DNA of 40,730 nt from Methylobacterium tarhaniae (GCF_001043955.1 NZ_LABZ01000030.1:1-40730), one strand, 5' to 3'; shown: positions 32,578 through 40,730, counted from the stretch's first letter. Numbers and translations: made by a program. The notes: generated from the letters alone by a model not told the origin.

Positions 32578-32720
32578 GGGGCCGGGCTGCGTGATGGCGC
32601 CGCTCTAGCCGCTCCGGGACCGCTGCCATAAGCTGACGATCTCAGACCGCGGGCCCATGAGGCCCCGGCGACCGAGGGCGCGCCCCGATGCGCGCCCCAC
32701 CAAGGGAAGGACGACACGCC

Positions 32721-34349
32721 ATGCTCGGCCTGATGCAGGACTGGCCCCTGCTGATCCACCGCGTCATCGACTACGCCGCGCTTCAGCACGGCGCCCGCCC
32801 GGTCATCTCGCGCTCGGTCGAGGGGCTGATGCACCGGACCACTTACGCCGACGTGCGGCAGCGGTCCTTGCGCCTGTCGAAGCGCCTCGCCGCCGACGGC
32901 ATCCGCCTCGGCGACCGGATCGCGACTTTGGCCTGGAACACCTGGCGCCACCTCGAGGCCTGGTACGGCATCACCGGCATCGGGGCGATCTACCACACGG
33001 TCAATCCGCGGCTGTTCGAGGACCAGATCGCCTACATCATCAACCACGCCGAGGACCGGATCCTTCTCCTCGACCTGACCTTCTTAGCCCTGGTCGAGCG
33101 CCTGGCCGACAAGCTGCCGACGATCGAGCGCTACGTCGTGCTCACCGACGGCGCTCACATGCCGCAGACGACCTTGCGCAACGCCGTCGCCTACGAGGAC
33201 TGGCTGGCGGAGGCCGACGACGACTTCGCCTGGGCGAGCTTCGAGGAGAACACCGCGGCGGGTCTCTGCTACACGTCGGGCACCACCGGCTTGCCGAAGG
33301 GCGTGCTCTACTCGCACCGCTCGAACGTGCTCTTGGCGCTGATGGTCAACAACCCGGCCTTCATCGCGCTCTCGCCGAACGACATGGCGATGCCGGTGGT
33401 GCCCCTGTTCCATGCCAATGCCTGGGGCTTCAGCTTCGCCGCGCCGATGTCCGGCGCCGGCCTCGTCATGCCGGGGCCGAAGCTCGACGGCGCCTCGGTG
33501 CACGAGATCCTGGAGACGACCGGCGTCACCGTGACGGCGGCGGTCCCGACCGTCTGGCTCGGCCTGCTGCAATACCTCGACACGACAGGCAAGCGCCTGA
33601 GCCACCTGAAGCGGGTGGTGATCGGCGGCTCGGCTTGCCCGCGGGCGATGACCGAGCGCTTCGAGCGCGACTACGGCGTCACCGTGGATCATGCCTGGGG
33701 CATGACCGAGATGAGCCCGATCGGCTCCTATTGCTCGCTCAAGCCCGAGGTCGCCCATCTCGAGGGCGAGGCCCGCCTCGACCTCAAGATGAAGCAGGGC
33801 TACGCCCCCTTCGGCGTCGAGTTCCGCCTCACCGACGACGAGAACCGCGACCTGCCCTGGGACGGCACGACCTTCGGACGCCTCAAGGTTGCGGGCTTCG
33901 CGGTGGCGAAGGCCTATTTCCGCTCGGACGAGCCGATCCTCGACGATCGCGGCTTCTTCGATACCGGCGACGTCGCCACCATCGATCCCAACGGCTACAT
34001 GGCGATCACCGACCGCTCGAAGGACGTGATCAAGTCCGGCGGCGAGTGGATCTCCTCGATCGACCTCGAGAACCTGGCGGTCGGCCACCCGGACGTGGCG
34101 GAGGCCGCGGTGATCGGCGTGCAGCACCCGAAATGGGACGAGCGCCCGCTCCTTATCGTAGTGCCGAAGGAGGGCCGCACCCCCGACAAGGCCGACATCC
34201 TGGCCTTCATGGCGCCGCGCATCGCCAAGTGGTGGATGCCCGACGACGTGGTGGTGGTGCAGGCCATCCCCCACACCGCCACCGGCAAGATCCAGAAGAC
34301 GGCGCTCCGCGACCAGTTCCGCGATTACCGGCTGCCCGGGGCGGCGTGA
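32721..34349 (+). CDS. Acyl-CoA ligase (AlkK/DmdB-like AMP-forming)
   Basis: This ANL-superfamily enzyme activates a carboxylic acid via an acyl-adenylate to its CoA thioester. It has 542 residues. The P-loop is [16 protein letters not shown], the A5 region is [15 protein letters not shown], and the hinge and C-terminal lysine regions are [34 protein letters not shown] and [15 protein letters not shown]. The N-terminus [20 protein letters not shown] resembles medium-chain AlkK and 3-methylthiopropionate ligase DmdB. The chain length or acid is not decided by sequence. I chose the ATG at 32721 after GGGAAGGA; the frame is open upstream. A weak hairpin GGAGC-GCG-GCTCC follows the stop. Confidence 0.92.
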   Translation: MLGLMQDWPLLIHRVIDYAALQHGARPVISRSVEGLMHRTTYADVRQRSLRLSKRLAADGIRLGDRIATLAWNTWRHLEAWYGITGIGAIYHTVNPRLFEDQIAYIINHAEDRILLLDLTFLALVERLADKLPTIERYVVLTDGAHMPQTTLRNAVAYEDWLAEADDDFAWASFEENTAAGLCYTSGTTGLPKGVLYSHRSNVLLALMVNNPAFIALSPNDMAMPVVPLFHANAWGFSFAAPMSGAGLVMPGPKLDGASVHEILETTGVTVTAAVPTVWLGLLQYLDTTGKRLSHLKRVVIGGSACPRAMTERFERDYGVTVDHAWGMTEMSPIGSYCSLKPEVAHLEGEARLDLKMKQGYAPFGVEFRLTDDENRDLPWDGTTFGRLKVAGFAVAKAYFRSDEPILDDRGFFDTGDVATIDPNGYMAITDRSKDVIKSGGEWISSIDLENLAVGHPDVAEAAVIGVQHPKWDERPLLIVVPKEGRTPDKADILAFMAPRIAKWWMPDDVVVVQAIPHTATGKIQKTALRDQFRDYRLPGAA

Positions 34350-34559
34350 GCCCGGAGCGCGGCTCCCCGCCACACGGCAGCAGCCGTCCGGGGCGCCGCG
34401 CCCTCGCTTCGATCCGGGCCACCTTGCATCCCCGAGGCGACGGGGCGGCCCGCGAGCCCTGATGGCGCGACCTTATCGCGCGTCTGCCGCAGGGTGACGG
34501 AGACCGCCGTGCGCCCATCTCGAACGAGGCGGACGTTTCGGACCGCGGCGAGGGGCGCA

Positions 34560-34940
34560 ATGCGGGAGGATCTGACCGTCTACTACGATGGGGCCTGCCC
34601 GCTATGCCGGAGGGAGATCGGCCATTACCGGCGCTGCGCCGGGGCCGAGCGGGTGAATTTCGTCGATCTCGCGGCGATCGGGAGCGACGCCGCCCTGGGC
34701 CCGGGGCTCGACTTGGCCGCCGCCAGGGCAAGGCTCCACGTGCGCGAGGCGGATGGGCGCCTCGTCTCCGGCGCGGCGGCCTTCGCGCGGCTCTGGCGCC
34801 TCCTGCCGGGCTGGCGCTGGCTCGGCCGGCTCGTCGGGTTGCGGCTGTTCGGCCTGCATCCGGTGCTGACCCTGGCCGAGGCGGCCTACCGCCTGTCGCT
34901 CCCGCTGCGGCCGCGTCTGGCGCGCCTGCTGCGCCGCTGA
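34560..34940 (+). CDS. DCC family thiol-disulfide protein (DUF393)
   Basis: This 126-residue protein begins MREDLTVYYDGACPLCRREI; the DGxCPxC motif (Cys13 and Cys16 from this start) defines the DCC/DUF393 family, thioredoxin-like proteins proposed to be oxidoreductases. Two hydrophobic helices near the C-terminus (WLGRLVGLRLFGLHPVLTL) are typical. I chose the ATG at 34560, which follows GAGGGG by 5 nt; a GTG at 34494 would add 22 poorly conserved Arg/Thr-rich residues. The SDR gene starts 45 bp after it, so cotranscription is likely. Confidence 0.85.
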   Translation: MREDLTVYYDGACPLCRREIGHYRRCAGAERVNFVDLAAIGSDAALGPGLDLAAARARLHVREADGRLVSGAAAFARLWRLLPGWRWLGRLVGLRLFGLHPVLTLAEAAYRLSLPLRPRLARLLRR

Positions 34941-34985
34941 GGTCCCGATGCTCCCCCGAACTCCCTCGCGGTCACGAGGTGGCGC

Positions 34986-35696
34986 ATGAGCAGCGCGGTC
35001 GTCGTCGGGGCCTCGGGCGGGATCGGCCGCGCCCTCGTCGCGGCCGTTGCCGCGGGTGGGGCGCACGGGACCGTCTTCGCCCTGTCGCGCTCGGCCGTGC
35101 CCCAGCCCGCGCCGGTCCAGTCCCTGGCGATCGACGTCACCGACGAGGATTCCGTCGCCGCGGCGGCGCGGAGCATCGGGGAGGCCGGTCCGGTCGGCCT
35201 GGTCGTCGTCGCCAGCGGCATCCTGCATGGGCCGGGCGTCTCGCCCGAGAAGGCGATCCGCGCGCTGGATCCGGCCGCGATGGCCGCGGTCTTCGCCGTC
35301 AACGCCCTCGGCCCGGCCCTTGTGGCCAAGCACGTGCTCCCGCTGATGCCGCGCCGCGGGCGCTGCGTCTTCGCCGCCCTCTCGGCCCGGGTCGGCTCGA
35401 TCGGCGACAACCGCCTCGGCGGATGGTACGCCTACCGGGCCTCGAAGGCGGCGCTGAACCAGGTCCTGCGCACCCTCGCCGTCGAGACGGCGCGCACCCA
35501 CCCGGAGCTGATCGTCGCGGGACTGCATCCCGGCACCGTGCAGACGGCCCTGTCCCGGCCGTTCCGCCCGGATCCCGGCCCCGGCCTGTTCTCGCCGGAG
35601 GAGAGCGCGGCGCACCTGATGCGGGTCCTGGACGGGCTGCGGATCGAGGATTCCGGCCGGGTCTTCGCCTGGGACGGGCAGCCGATCCCGCCCTGA
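34986..35696 (+). CDS. Short-chain dehydrogenase/reductase
   Basis: This is a classical SDR of 236 residues. The Rossmann start is SSAVVVGASGGIGRALV (GxxxGxG), followed by AIDVTDEDS for the adenine pocket, VFAVNALGPALVAKH (the structural Asn) and the active-site serine in FAALSARVGSI. Tyr-x3-Lys is in WYAYRASKAALNQV. The sequence resembles the CsgA/C-factor-like SDR group, whose substrates are mostly unknown. It lies 45 bp after the DCC gene and 153 bp before the CheZ-like gene on the same strand. Confidence 0.88.
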   Translation: MSSAVVVGASGGIGRALVAAVAAGGAHGTVFALSRSAVPQPAPVQSLAIDVTDEDSVAAAARSIGEAGPVGLVVVASGILHGPGVSPEKAIRALDPAAMAAVFAVNALGPALVAKHVLPLMPRRGRCVFAALSARVGSIGDNRLGGWYAYRASKAALNQVLRTLAVETARTHPELIVAGLHPGTVQTALSRPFRPDPGPGLFSPEESAAHLMRVLDGLRIEDSGRVFAWDGQPIPP

Positions 35697-35780
35697 TCCC
35701 GTCGTAGATCCCCTGGCGCGTCCGACTGGCCGATGGCGGTCCTGCCCGGCCGTTCGTGGCGATGCGCGCGGGCCGCCGCT

Positions 35781-35812
35781 CTTTGCAAAGGTTTAATGTT
35801 GAACGGTTACCG
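35781..35812 (+). promoter_or_regulatory. Paired short palindromes upstream of the CheZ-like gene
   Basis: CTTTGCAAAG (35781-35790) is a perfect 10-bp palindrome and CGGT-T-ACCG (35804-35812) a perfect 9-nt one, 38-69 bp before the start codon in an AT-rich stretch. A TTGAAC at 35799 could be a -35 box, but the matching -10 is weak. Confidence 0.3.
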
Positions 35813-35849
35813 TACGCGGCGTGGTAGTTTCGCATAGCGATCCGGGATC

Positions 35850-36395
35850 ATGACGAGCGGCACGGAAACACTCGGATCTCTCGCAGACAGCACGGCCCTT
35901 CTGCAGCAGCATCTGGTGGCGATCTCGGAGGCGATCGCGCGAACGCGGCGGGAGATCGCCGAGCTTCGGGACGAGCAGAGCGCCGGCCGGACCCGCGACG
36001 AGCTCCACGCCGTCGTCCAGGGCACCGAGCACGCCACCAACACCATCCTGACGGCCTCGGAAACCGTCGATGCACTCGCCGGCGGGATCGCCAGGCGGTC
36101 CGGGGATGACGCGACCCGGGATGACGCCCTGGCCATCCAGGCCCAGATGCAGACCATCTTCGAGGCCTGCAACTTCCAGGACCTGACCGGGCAGCGGATC
36201 TCCAAGGTCGTGCGGACCATCGTCCTGGTCGAGGAGCGGGTCGACGAGATGCTGCGCGTCTGGTCCGGCCCGGCTTCCGCGGTCGCCGCAGCGAAGCCCG
36301 ACCGGCGTACGGGAGAGGACGCCCTTCTCAACGGCCCCACGCTCCCCGGCGACGCCTCCGTCTCGCAGGACACCGTCGACGCGATGTTCCCGTAG
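35850..36395 (+). CDS. CheZ-like CheY-P phosphatase
   Basis: This 181-residue helical protein carries the CheZ active-site helix FEACNFQDLTGQRISKVVR, with Asp111 and Gln115 at the positions of E. coli CheZ Asp143 and Gln147, the residues that dephosphorylate CheY-P. The preceding helices (1-100) would form the long hairpin of the CheZ dimer. After a Pro/Ala-rich linker (140-170), the extreme C-terminus SQDTVDAMFP resembles the CheY-binding tail of CheZ (QDQVDDLL). It is shorter than E. coli CheZ (214). No che, fli or mot gene is next to it. A role in chemotaxis or in another CheY-like pathway is inferred. Confidence 0.85.
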   Translation: MTSGTETLGSLADSTALLQQHLVAISEAIARTRREIAELRDEQSAGRTRDELHAVVQGTEHATNTILTASETVDALAGGIARRSGDDATRDDALAIQAQMQTIFEACNFQDLTGQRISKVVRTIVLVEERVDEMLRVWSGPASAVAAAKPDRRTGEDALLNGPTLPGDASVSQDTVDAMFP

Positions 36396-36861
36396 GATCG
36401 CCGTCCGAGCGTGTCGGCGAGCGGGGGCCGGTTCTGGCATCGGCGTCAGGTTCCAAACCCGTTCGAGACAGGCGATTGCGAGAGAAACGCGACTCCAAGC
36501 GCCTCTCGGACGGCGGATGGCCGGTGATCGCGCCATTGCGGTGTTCCGCCGCCGTACGTTCTTCCGTCGCGTCGCCGCCCTGCTACGACAAGCTCGCCTA
36601 TAGCGTCGTGTCCGCTCTCGACGCCGTCATCGCCGTCTGGTGCTGATCGCGTTTCGACCCTTGGGCTCTCTCGACACCGATTTTGAGATGACCCCAAGGC
36701 GAACGATCATCGACCGGAGATTGGCACGCGGCGTGGCACGCAGCGCGGAATCCAGTCCGGTTAAAATCTCGAGATCGAACAGCTTTCAAGCAAGCTGAAA
36801 CGCTTGGCTGGGGCGCCAGGACACTAAGCCCGACGCCGGCCGCCTGAAAACCCTAGCCGGT
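36396..36861. other. Degenerate mobile-element region
   Basis: No intact gene is visible. It holds the IS5-type transposase remnant, then about 200 bp of less GC-rich sequence with two TGGCACGC copies (36722 and 36734). It marks the start of an accessory segment that continues through ardC. Confidence 0.5.
36505..36646 (+). pseudogene. IS5-family transposase C-terminal remnant, frameshifted
   Basis: In one frame the sequence reads DRAIAVFRRRTFFRRVAA; after one extra base near 36581 the next frame reads YDKLAYSVVSALDAVIAVWC and stops at 36644. Removing that base joins them as RRVAARYDKLAYSVV. This matches the conserved C-terminus of IS5/IS427-group DDE transposases (FxRLKDxRRVATRYDKLA ... L), which contains the last part of the catalytic domain. 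Everything upstream is missing or unrecognisable. Family assignment is from memory of the motif. Confidence 0.6.
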
Positions 36862-37857
36862 TCAGGCACTTGTCTCGGCAGTTGCCTGGGGATGTGTAGC
36901 AGGATGGTGGTGCGGGCGGCAAGCTCGCTTCGTGCCGGCGCCGTCGGCGCTGGGGTCCGCGTTCGCGGTAGGCTTGGGGCCCGCTGCGTCTGGCTGCAGG
37001 GCGGTGAGGTAGTCGGCCGCGCGCGAGGCTTGGATGGCGGCGTGACTGAGTGCGCGCGGATCCGCCCGCAGCAGGGGTGCCCAGGAGGCGCAGTAGGCGG
37101 CGTGGTCCGGGTGGGGCGTGCGCGCGATGCCGAGGTCTGCCAGCACGAAGGCGGCGCCGAGTTCGGCCGTCAGCTCCTCGGCGGCGTAGGCGCGGGCGCC
37201 GAACCGGGCGGTGAGGTCGCGGGCGAGCCGGTGGGGGGCGCCGGTCCAGTGGATGAGTTCGTGAGCGAGCGTGCCCGCGTGGCCTGTGGGCGTGTGGAAG
37301 GCGGCGCGGGACGGCAGACGAATCGTGTCCGTGGCCGGGACGTAGCAGGCGCGGGTGCCGCCTTCGGTGATGTGCGCGCCGGTGGCGGTGACGAAGGCGT
37401 CGAAGGTCGACAGGGGCGTGGGCGTGGGCGGCGACATGCTGCTGGGGGCACTGGCGGCCAGCGGGGCTGCGTCCACCTGGGCGGCGTTGAAGACGTAGGC
37501 GGCGCGGGCGACGAAGGGGGCGCTGTTCGTCGTGTCGACGTCACCTGTCTCGGCGCGGGCGCCGCGGGGTAGTTCCTTGTAGAACATCACCAGCGTGCCG
37601 CGCTCGGCTCGACGAACCTGGGCGCCGAGCGCGGCCCATTGCCGGTAGGTCGCCCAGCGTGCGTCGGCGTAGCCGTGCGCCTGCGCGGCGCACCACAGCG
37701 CCAGCACGTTCAGTCCGCGGTAGCGTCGGTTTGTGCGGGCGTTGCGCGGCGTGGGGTCGGCGCCATGCCAGGGTGGGGTCCACGACGCGGGGTCGGCGGT
37801 GTCGAGCTGCGCCAGGATGATGGCGGCGAGGCGTGTGTGCAGGTCGGTGGCGGACAT
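36862..37857 (-). CDS. ardC: ArdC-type antirestriction/zincin protein
   Basis: This 331-residue protein has the two-domain ArdC layout. The N-terminal ssDNA-binding domain (1-125) has TPPWHGADPTPRNARTNRRYRGLN and WATYRQWAALGAQVRRAERG. The C-terminal zincin-type domain has the metal motif AHELIHWTGAPHR (His199, Glu200, His203) and a downstream glutamate in YAAEELTAELGAAF. ArdC and the related TraC primase domain come from conjugative plasmids and integrative elements and protect incoming DNA. The start at 37857 gives the family N-terminus MSATDLHTRLAAIIL; the frame is open to 38229 in the noncoding-looking region. The C-terminal tail is low-complexity, Pro/Ala/His-rich. It is alone: no conjugation, integrase or replication gene is beside it. 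Confidence 0.88.
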   Translation of the reverse strand: MSATDLHTRLAAIILAQLDTADPASWTPPWHGADPTPRNARTNRRYRGLNVLALWCAAQAHGYADARWATYRQWAALGAQVRRAERGTLVMFYKELPRGARAETGDVDTTNSAPFVARAAYVFNAAQVDAAPLAASAPSSMSPPTPTPLSTFDAFVTATGAHITEGGTRACYVPATDTIRLPSRAAFHTPTGHAGTLAHELIHWTGAPHRLARDLTARFGARAYAAEELTAELGAAFVLADLGIARTPHPDHAAYCASWAPLLRADPRALSHAAIQASRAADYLTALQPDAAGPKPTANADPSADGAGTKRACRPHHHPATHPQATAETSA

Positions 37858-38940
37858 GAAGGGGGCGAGACTCCGGGCAGCCGCGGCGTTGCGGCTTGGC
37901 TGCTGTTTCCCGGAGCGGCAGGCGATGTTGACCGGCTCAATGGTGTCCGGGGCGCCGGCACCTCGGATTCCGCTGGGTGCGCTGTGACGGCGCCGCGCAT
38001 TACCGTCTGCTGTCTGCGGGGCTCGCCCTGTTTGCCTGCTTGTTCTGGATCCTGGTGAACGTTTGAGGGAGGCCGGCTTGCTGGAGGCAAGGCTTTGCCG
38101 AGCGATGGCAAAGCCGCGCTCTCTCGATGGAGCAGTCCGGATCCCGGAGCCACGCCGTCGGTCGACCGGCAGATCGAGGTGCAACCTCGCGACAGGCAGG
38201 CCGGGGTTGGGCTGTCGGCCTTTACGCACCGCTTCCCGACATCTTGGTCGGCCAGCGCTGACGGACCCCTCCGCTCGATCTGCGGTGCGTTAGGGTCGTC
38301 CTAGAGGTTTGGGGCTACCCCTTTCCTCCATCCTGCGGTTCCGCTTGCGCGGAGCCGCTTCCTGCCGATGCCCTTCGGCGTATGACCCGGCGGTCCCCGT
38401 CCCCCATGGCTAGGGGTGGAGGCTCGGGGCTCGTAGGGAGCGTGGCTCTTTCTTCTTGCGAAAAGAATATCTACGCTACATAGTGCAGTTCGAGGAGTGT
38501 TTTGTCTTCGTGCTGGACGCGCCTTACAAGCTTGCCGGCGGCAACGTCCGCTCGCGAGAATAAGGGTGCATCGAAGCGGCGGCTCCGAGAGCAATAGTCT
38601 CAGCCACGTTCGCAACCGACCGGGAACATCAGGCCTGGACAATTCCCGTAGGCGAGAATATCGCCCGGACGGCCTTTATGGAGGGCAACCATGCGGGCCC
38701 TAGCTAGACGTGTCGTACCGGCTCCTCCGGAAATGCGAAACGGGCCGTTACAGGCAACCAAGGCATCTTGGCGCCGTTTATGGAGCCCAGAAGCTTGATC
38801 GGCAGGAGCGCAACCAGTTCTGCAGCCCTGGATGAAGGAGGGGCGTTAGGAGCAGGCTCAGCGTGGAGATCTGAACTAGCTCGAAAGTGGAGAAAGCACC
38901 TATATCCTCATCCCATGTTCGGGCGTGACGAACATTTTGG
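37858..38940. other. Long region without a convincing gene
   Basis: About 1.1 kb between ardC and the TPR gene. Base use is mixed and lower in GC than the core genes from about 38440 on. A minus-strand frame at 38301-38642 (113 codons, ending WRKGVAPNL) is the longest plausible one, but it is Arg/Pro-rich and shows no domain or ribosome-binding site. AT-rich patches at 38450-38490 could be a promoter. I see no tRNA, attachment site or repeat pair that would define element ends. Confidence 0.45.
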
Positions 38941-39519
38941 TCAGGTACATCCGGAGCTGCCACAGAGTGAGTTGGCGGCGTTCACCGGCGACGATGGGGG
39001 CCCACCTCCGCGCAGCAGGGCCAGAGCGGAGCGTGCTTCCTCGTTCTCCGGCTTCAGGCGCAACACATCCTCGTAGTCCCGCATCGCTGCCTGGGTATTG
39101 CCCAGAGCCAGGTAGGCCTTCGCCCGATTGAGGAGGGTATTGAAGAAGTTCGGCCGCATCGCGAGGGCCCGGTTGAAGTCGACGATCGCGGCGCTCGGAT
39201 TCTGCAGGCCCGCATAGGCCACACCGCGGTTGTGGAAGGCGTAAGGGTACTGATCGTCGGCGCGGATCGCGGCGTTGCAGTCGCTCACGGCTTCCGCGAA
39301 GGCGGTGCGGTCGATGTGAGCCCAGCAGCGCCCATCGAGGGCGATGGCCCGCTGGCGCGCCGTGCGGGCCTCGGCCAGTAGTCGGCTGCAGCCGCCGACC
39401 CGCGCGTCCGGGATCCCGGACCGGCAATCCTGGGCAGCGTCCGCCCGGGCGCCGATGTTCGCGGCGAGGATCGAGCAGGCCGCGAGGCCGACGATCAGGA
39501 TAGGCGAGGCTCCGCGCAT
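38941..39519 (-). CDS. Exported TPR protein
   Basis: This 192-residue protein begins MRGASPILIVGLAACSILAANIGARADA, a signal peptide with a likely cleavage after ARA. The mature part has three to four tetratricopeptide repeats from about residue 53 to 172: RCWAHIDRTAFAEAVSDCNAAI, YPYAFHNRGVAYAGLQNPSAAIVDF, NTLLNRAKAYLALGNTQAAMRDY and a final helix. Such repeats bind partner proteins. It ends with a short tail with two cysteines (SLCGSSGC). I chose the ATG at 39519, which has GGAGGAG at good spacing; the frame continues upstream into the preceding gene. It begins 19 bp after that gene's stop, so the two form an operon. Confidence 0.85.
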   Translation of the reverse strand: MRGASPILIVGLAACSILAANIGARADAAQDCRSGIPDARVGGCSRLLAEARTARQRAIALDGRCWAHIDRTAFAEAVSDCNAAIRADDQYPYAFHNRGVAYAGLQNPSAAIVDFNRALAMRPNFFNTLLNRAKAYLALGNTQAAMRDYEDVLRLKPENEEARSALALLRGGGPPSSPVNAANSLCGSSGCT

Positions 39520-39538
39520 CGTTCGCTCCTCCAGCGCC

Positions 39539-40730
39539 TCAGCCGCAGCGATTGGCAAAGACGTCACGGTTGGGCAGCTGCATCGAGTTCATCATGCGCA
39601 GGAGCTCGGCCCGGTACAGCTCGCCGTACTCGGCAGGGAAGCGTCCGCCGACATTGGTGATCGTGCTGCGGTCGTCCCGCCGCACCGAGGCGAAATCGTA
39701 GAAGCTGCGGTCGTCGAAATTGCCTTGCGTGATCGCTGTGCCGCGCCCTTCGAGCACGAAGCCGGTGCGCAGGGGCGCCGAGGTCACGTCCTGCGCCCGT
39801 GTGACCTGGCCGCGGCGGGGCCGGATCTGCTCGGTGATGAACTGCTGGGCGCTGCCGCAGCGCTGATTGGGGCTAACCTGGACGTACATCATCACCTGCT
39901 GGCCGTGCTGGCGCGAGTACCAGATCGTCGTGTAGCTTTCCTTCTGCGGGTCGTACTGGTCGTTCATCAACGGCGAGACCTCGAGGAGCGCGGTCGAGTA
40001 GTTCAGTGTCCAGCCCGCGTTGCTACCGATGGTGGTGCGCTGCTGGGCCGCCTGCTGGCGCCGCTCCTCGTCGCGCCGGCGCTGCTCCTCCTGGGCGCGC
40101 CGCGCCTCGGCCATCTGCCGCTCCAGTTCCTCCTGGCGCCGCCGCGCCTCATCCTGGCGGCTCCGCTCCTCGTCCTGGCGGCGGCGCGCCTCGTCTTCCT
40201 GGCGGCGGCGCGCCTCGTCCTGCCGGTCGCGGGCGCGGCCGCAATCGAGGCCGAACGTGTCGACGAGAGGTCGGAAGCGGCCGGCCGGGTAGGCGGCGGC
40301 GTAGGCCGCGATCGCCGCGCCGTCCTCGCAGGAGGCGGTGGCGCGCTGATAGGCGCGCTGCTCGCGGCCCGCCTGGAGCCGGTCTTCGAAGGCGCGGGCG
40401 TAGGGATAGGTCACCACCATCGCCTCGCAGGCGCGCAAGGCCGGGTCGAGATTCTGGCCGCGCAGCGAGGTCGGCTCGGCGTTCGGATCGATGCGGTTGC
40501 AGTCGGTGCGCAGGCCGGAGAAGAAGCCCTGCGGCAGGAAGGCGAACGAGGTGGAGAGCGTGCCGCTCGCCCGCGGCTCGAGGTCGCTGTCGGCAAGCCC
40601 CCGGCGCAAGGTGGCGTAGGATTGCAGGAAGGTCTCACCCTCCTGCGCCATAGCAGTGAGCATCGGCTCGCGCAGGGAGGCGCGCCCGGCGAGCGGCGTG
40701 CCGGACCCTCCCCGCCGCGCCACCCGCTCG
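39539..40730 (-). CDS. Hypothetical protein with charged coiled-coil repeat, 5' end outside window
   Basis: The frame is open from the window edge to the stop at 39539 (397 codons). Codons before the first possible GTG (40723) continue in frame, so the true start lies outside. The first 160 residues contain conserved-looking Cys and Tyr positions (RTDCNRID, LRACEAMVVTYPYARAFEDRL). Then comes a 60-residue Arg/Glu/Gln repeat (DEARRRQ, EDEARRRQ, DEERSRQ, DEARRRQ) that should be a long single helix. A C-terminal globular domain with beta strands follows (TTIWYSRQHGQQVMMYVQVSP). I do not recognise the family. It is the upstream partner of the TPR protein gene. Confidence 0.75.
   Translation of the reverse strand, partial: ERVARRGGSGTPLAGRASLREPMLTAMAQEGETFLQSYATLRRGLADSDLEPRASGTLSTSFAFLPQGFFSGLRTDCNRIDPNAEPTSLRGQNLDPALRACEAMVVTYPYARAFEDRLQAGREQRAYQRATASCEDGAAIAAYAAAYPAGRFRPLVDTFGLDCGRARDRQDEARRRQEDEARRRQDEERSRQDEARRRQEELERQMAEARRAQEEQRRRDEERRQQAAQQRTTIGSNAGWTLNYSTALLEVSPLMNDQYDPQKESYTTIWYSRQHGQQVMMYVQVSPNQRCGSAQQFITEQIRPRRGQVTRAQDVTSAPLRTGFVLEGRGTAITQGNFDDRSFYDFASVRRDDRSTITNVGGRFPAEYGELYRAELLRMMNSMQLPNRDVFANRCG
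40030..40230. repeat. Coding tandem repeat (7-8 codon units)
   Basis: The DNA encoding the charged helix repeats a roughly 21-24 bp unit containing GGCGGCGGCGCGCCTCGTC, with variation. It is in frame and likely expands and contracts by slippage. Confidence 0.6.

Noticed and set aside
36722..36741. Two TGGCACGC copies as a possible attachment site
   Set aside because: The copies are only 12 bp apart and there is no integrase, tRNA end or distant partner copy in the window.
36892..37572. 226-codon plus-strand Gly/Val/Arg frame opposite ardC
   Set aside because: No domain; ardC on the minus strand has the complete HExxH motif.
38301..38642. 113-codon minus-strand frame in the region after ardC
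   Set aside because: Arg/Pro-rich with no ribosome-binding site or domain. It is kept only as a note in the gap description because similar tails may occur on mobile elements.

Overview
This window is about 70% GC and reads as a chromosomal segment of an alphaproteobacterium of the order Hyphomicrobiales (Rhizobiales), most like Methylobacterium. That placement is an inference. It rests on the codon usage, an LdtR-type MarR regulator next to a DUF6163-like membrane protein, an alphaproteobacterial GAAC-N7-GAAC-like LexA site at recA, and a HemB whose zinc-site cysteines are replaced by Ala and Asp. Most of the window is ordinary core metabolism. I see no tRNA, rRNA, CRISPR array or intact insertion sequence.

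Layout. 1-7366 is mostly minus strand: an edge-cut hypothetical, purA, a small exported protein, a D-amino-acid aminotransferase (divergent from a DapA-like aldolase/lyase), purB, the N-end-rule transferase bpt and an RDD membrane protein. 7671-9363 (plus) holds a small exported protein and a predicted outer-membrane protein. 9387-12230 (minus) holds threonine ammonia-lyase, a lipoprotein and hemB. 12465-14672 (plus) holds 3-hydroxyisobutyryl-CoA hydrolase, a small membrane protein and ldtR. 15115-17137 makes GDP-L-fucose (gmd, fcl). recA, a MAPEG protein and alaS follow. 22484-26007 is a complete dTDP-L-rhamnose operon (rfbC, rfbB, rfbD, rfbA), then pccB. 28023-36395 is a mixed block: a soluble chemoreceptor, a class III aminotransferase, a cysteine-cluster protein, a MarR regulator, an acyl-CoA ligase, a DCC thiol protein, a short-chain dehydrogenase and a CheZ-like phosphatase.

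The accessory part is 36396-38940. It has a decayed IS5-type transposase tail, an ArdC-type antirestriction gene and about 1.1 kb without a convincing gene. A TPR protein and the 3' part of a larger protein with a charged coiled-coil repeat close the window.

How the genes connect. The two sugar-nucleotide loci supply activated fucose and rhamnose for surface polysaccharide, but no glycosyltransferase or export gene is present. purA and purB serve AMP synthesis. The valine-catabolic hydrolase and pccB both feed propionate/branched-chain metabolism. The chemoreceptor and CheZ-like gene are isolated parts of a chemosensory system encoded elsewhere.

The more unusual signals lie between genes. 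A 29-bp operator-like palindrome sits over a good promoter at gmd, a perfect inverted repeat covers part of the ribosome-binding site of the hydrolase gene, and there are several large palindromic repeat elements. Short tandem duplications with 15-18 bp units recur at five gene junctions or gene ends. I did not find a convincing, wholly new multi-gene system.
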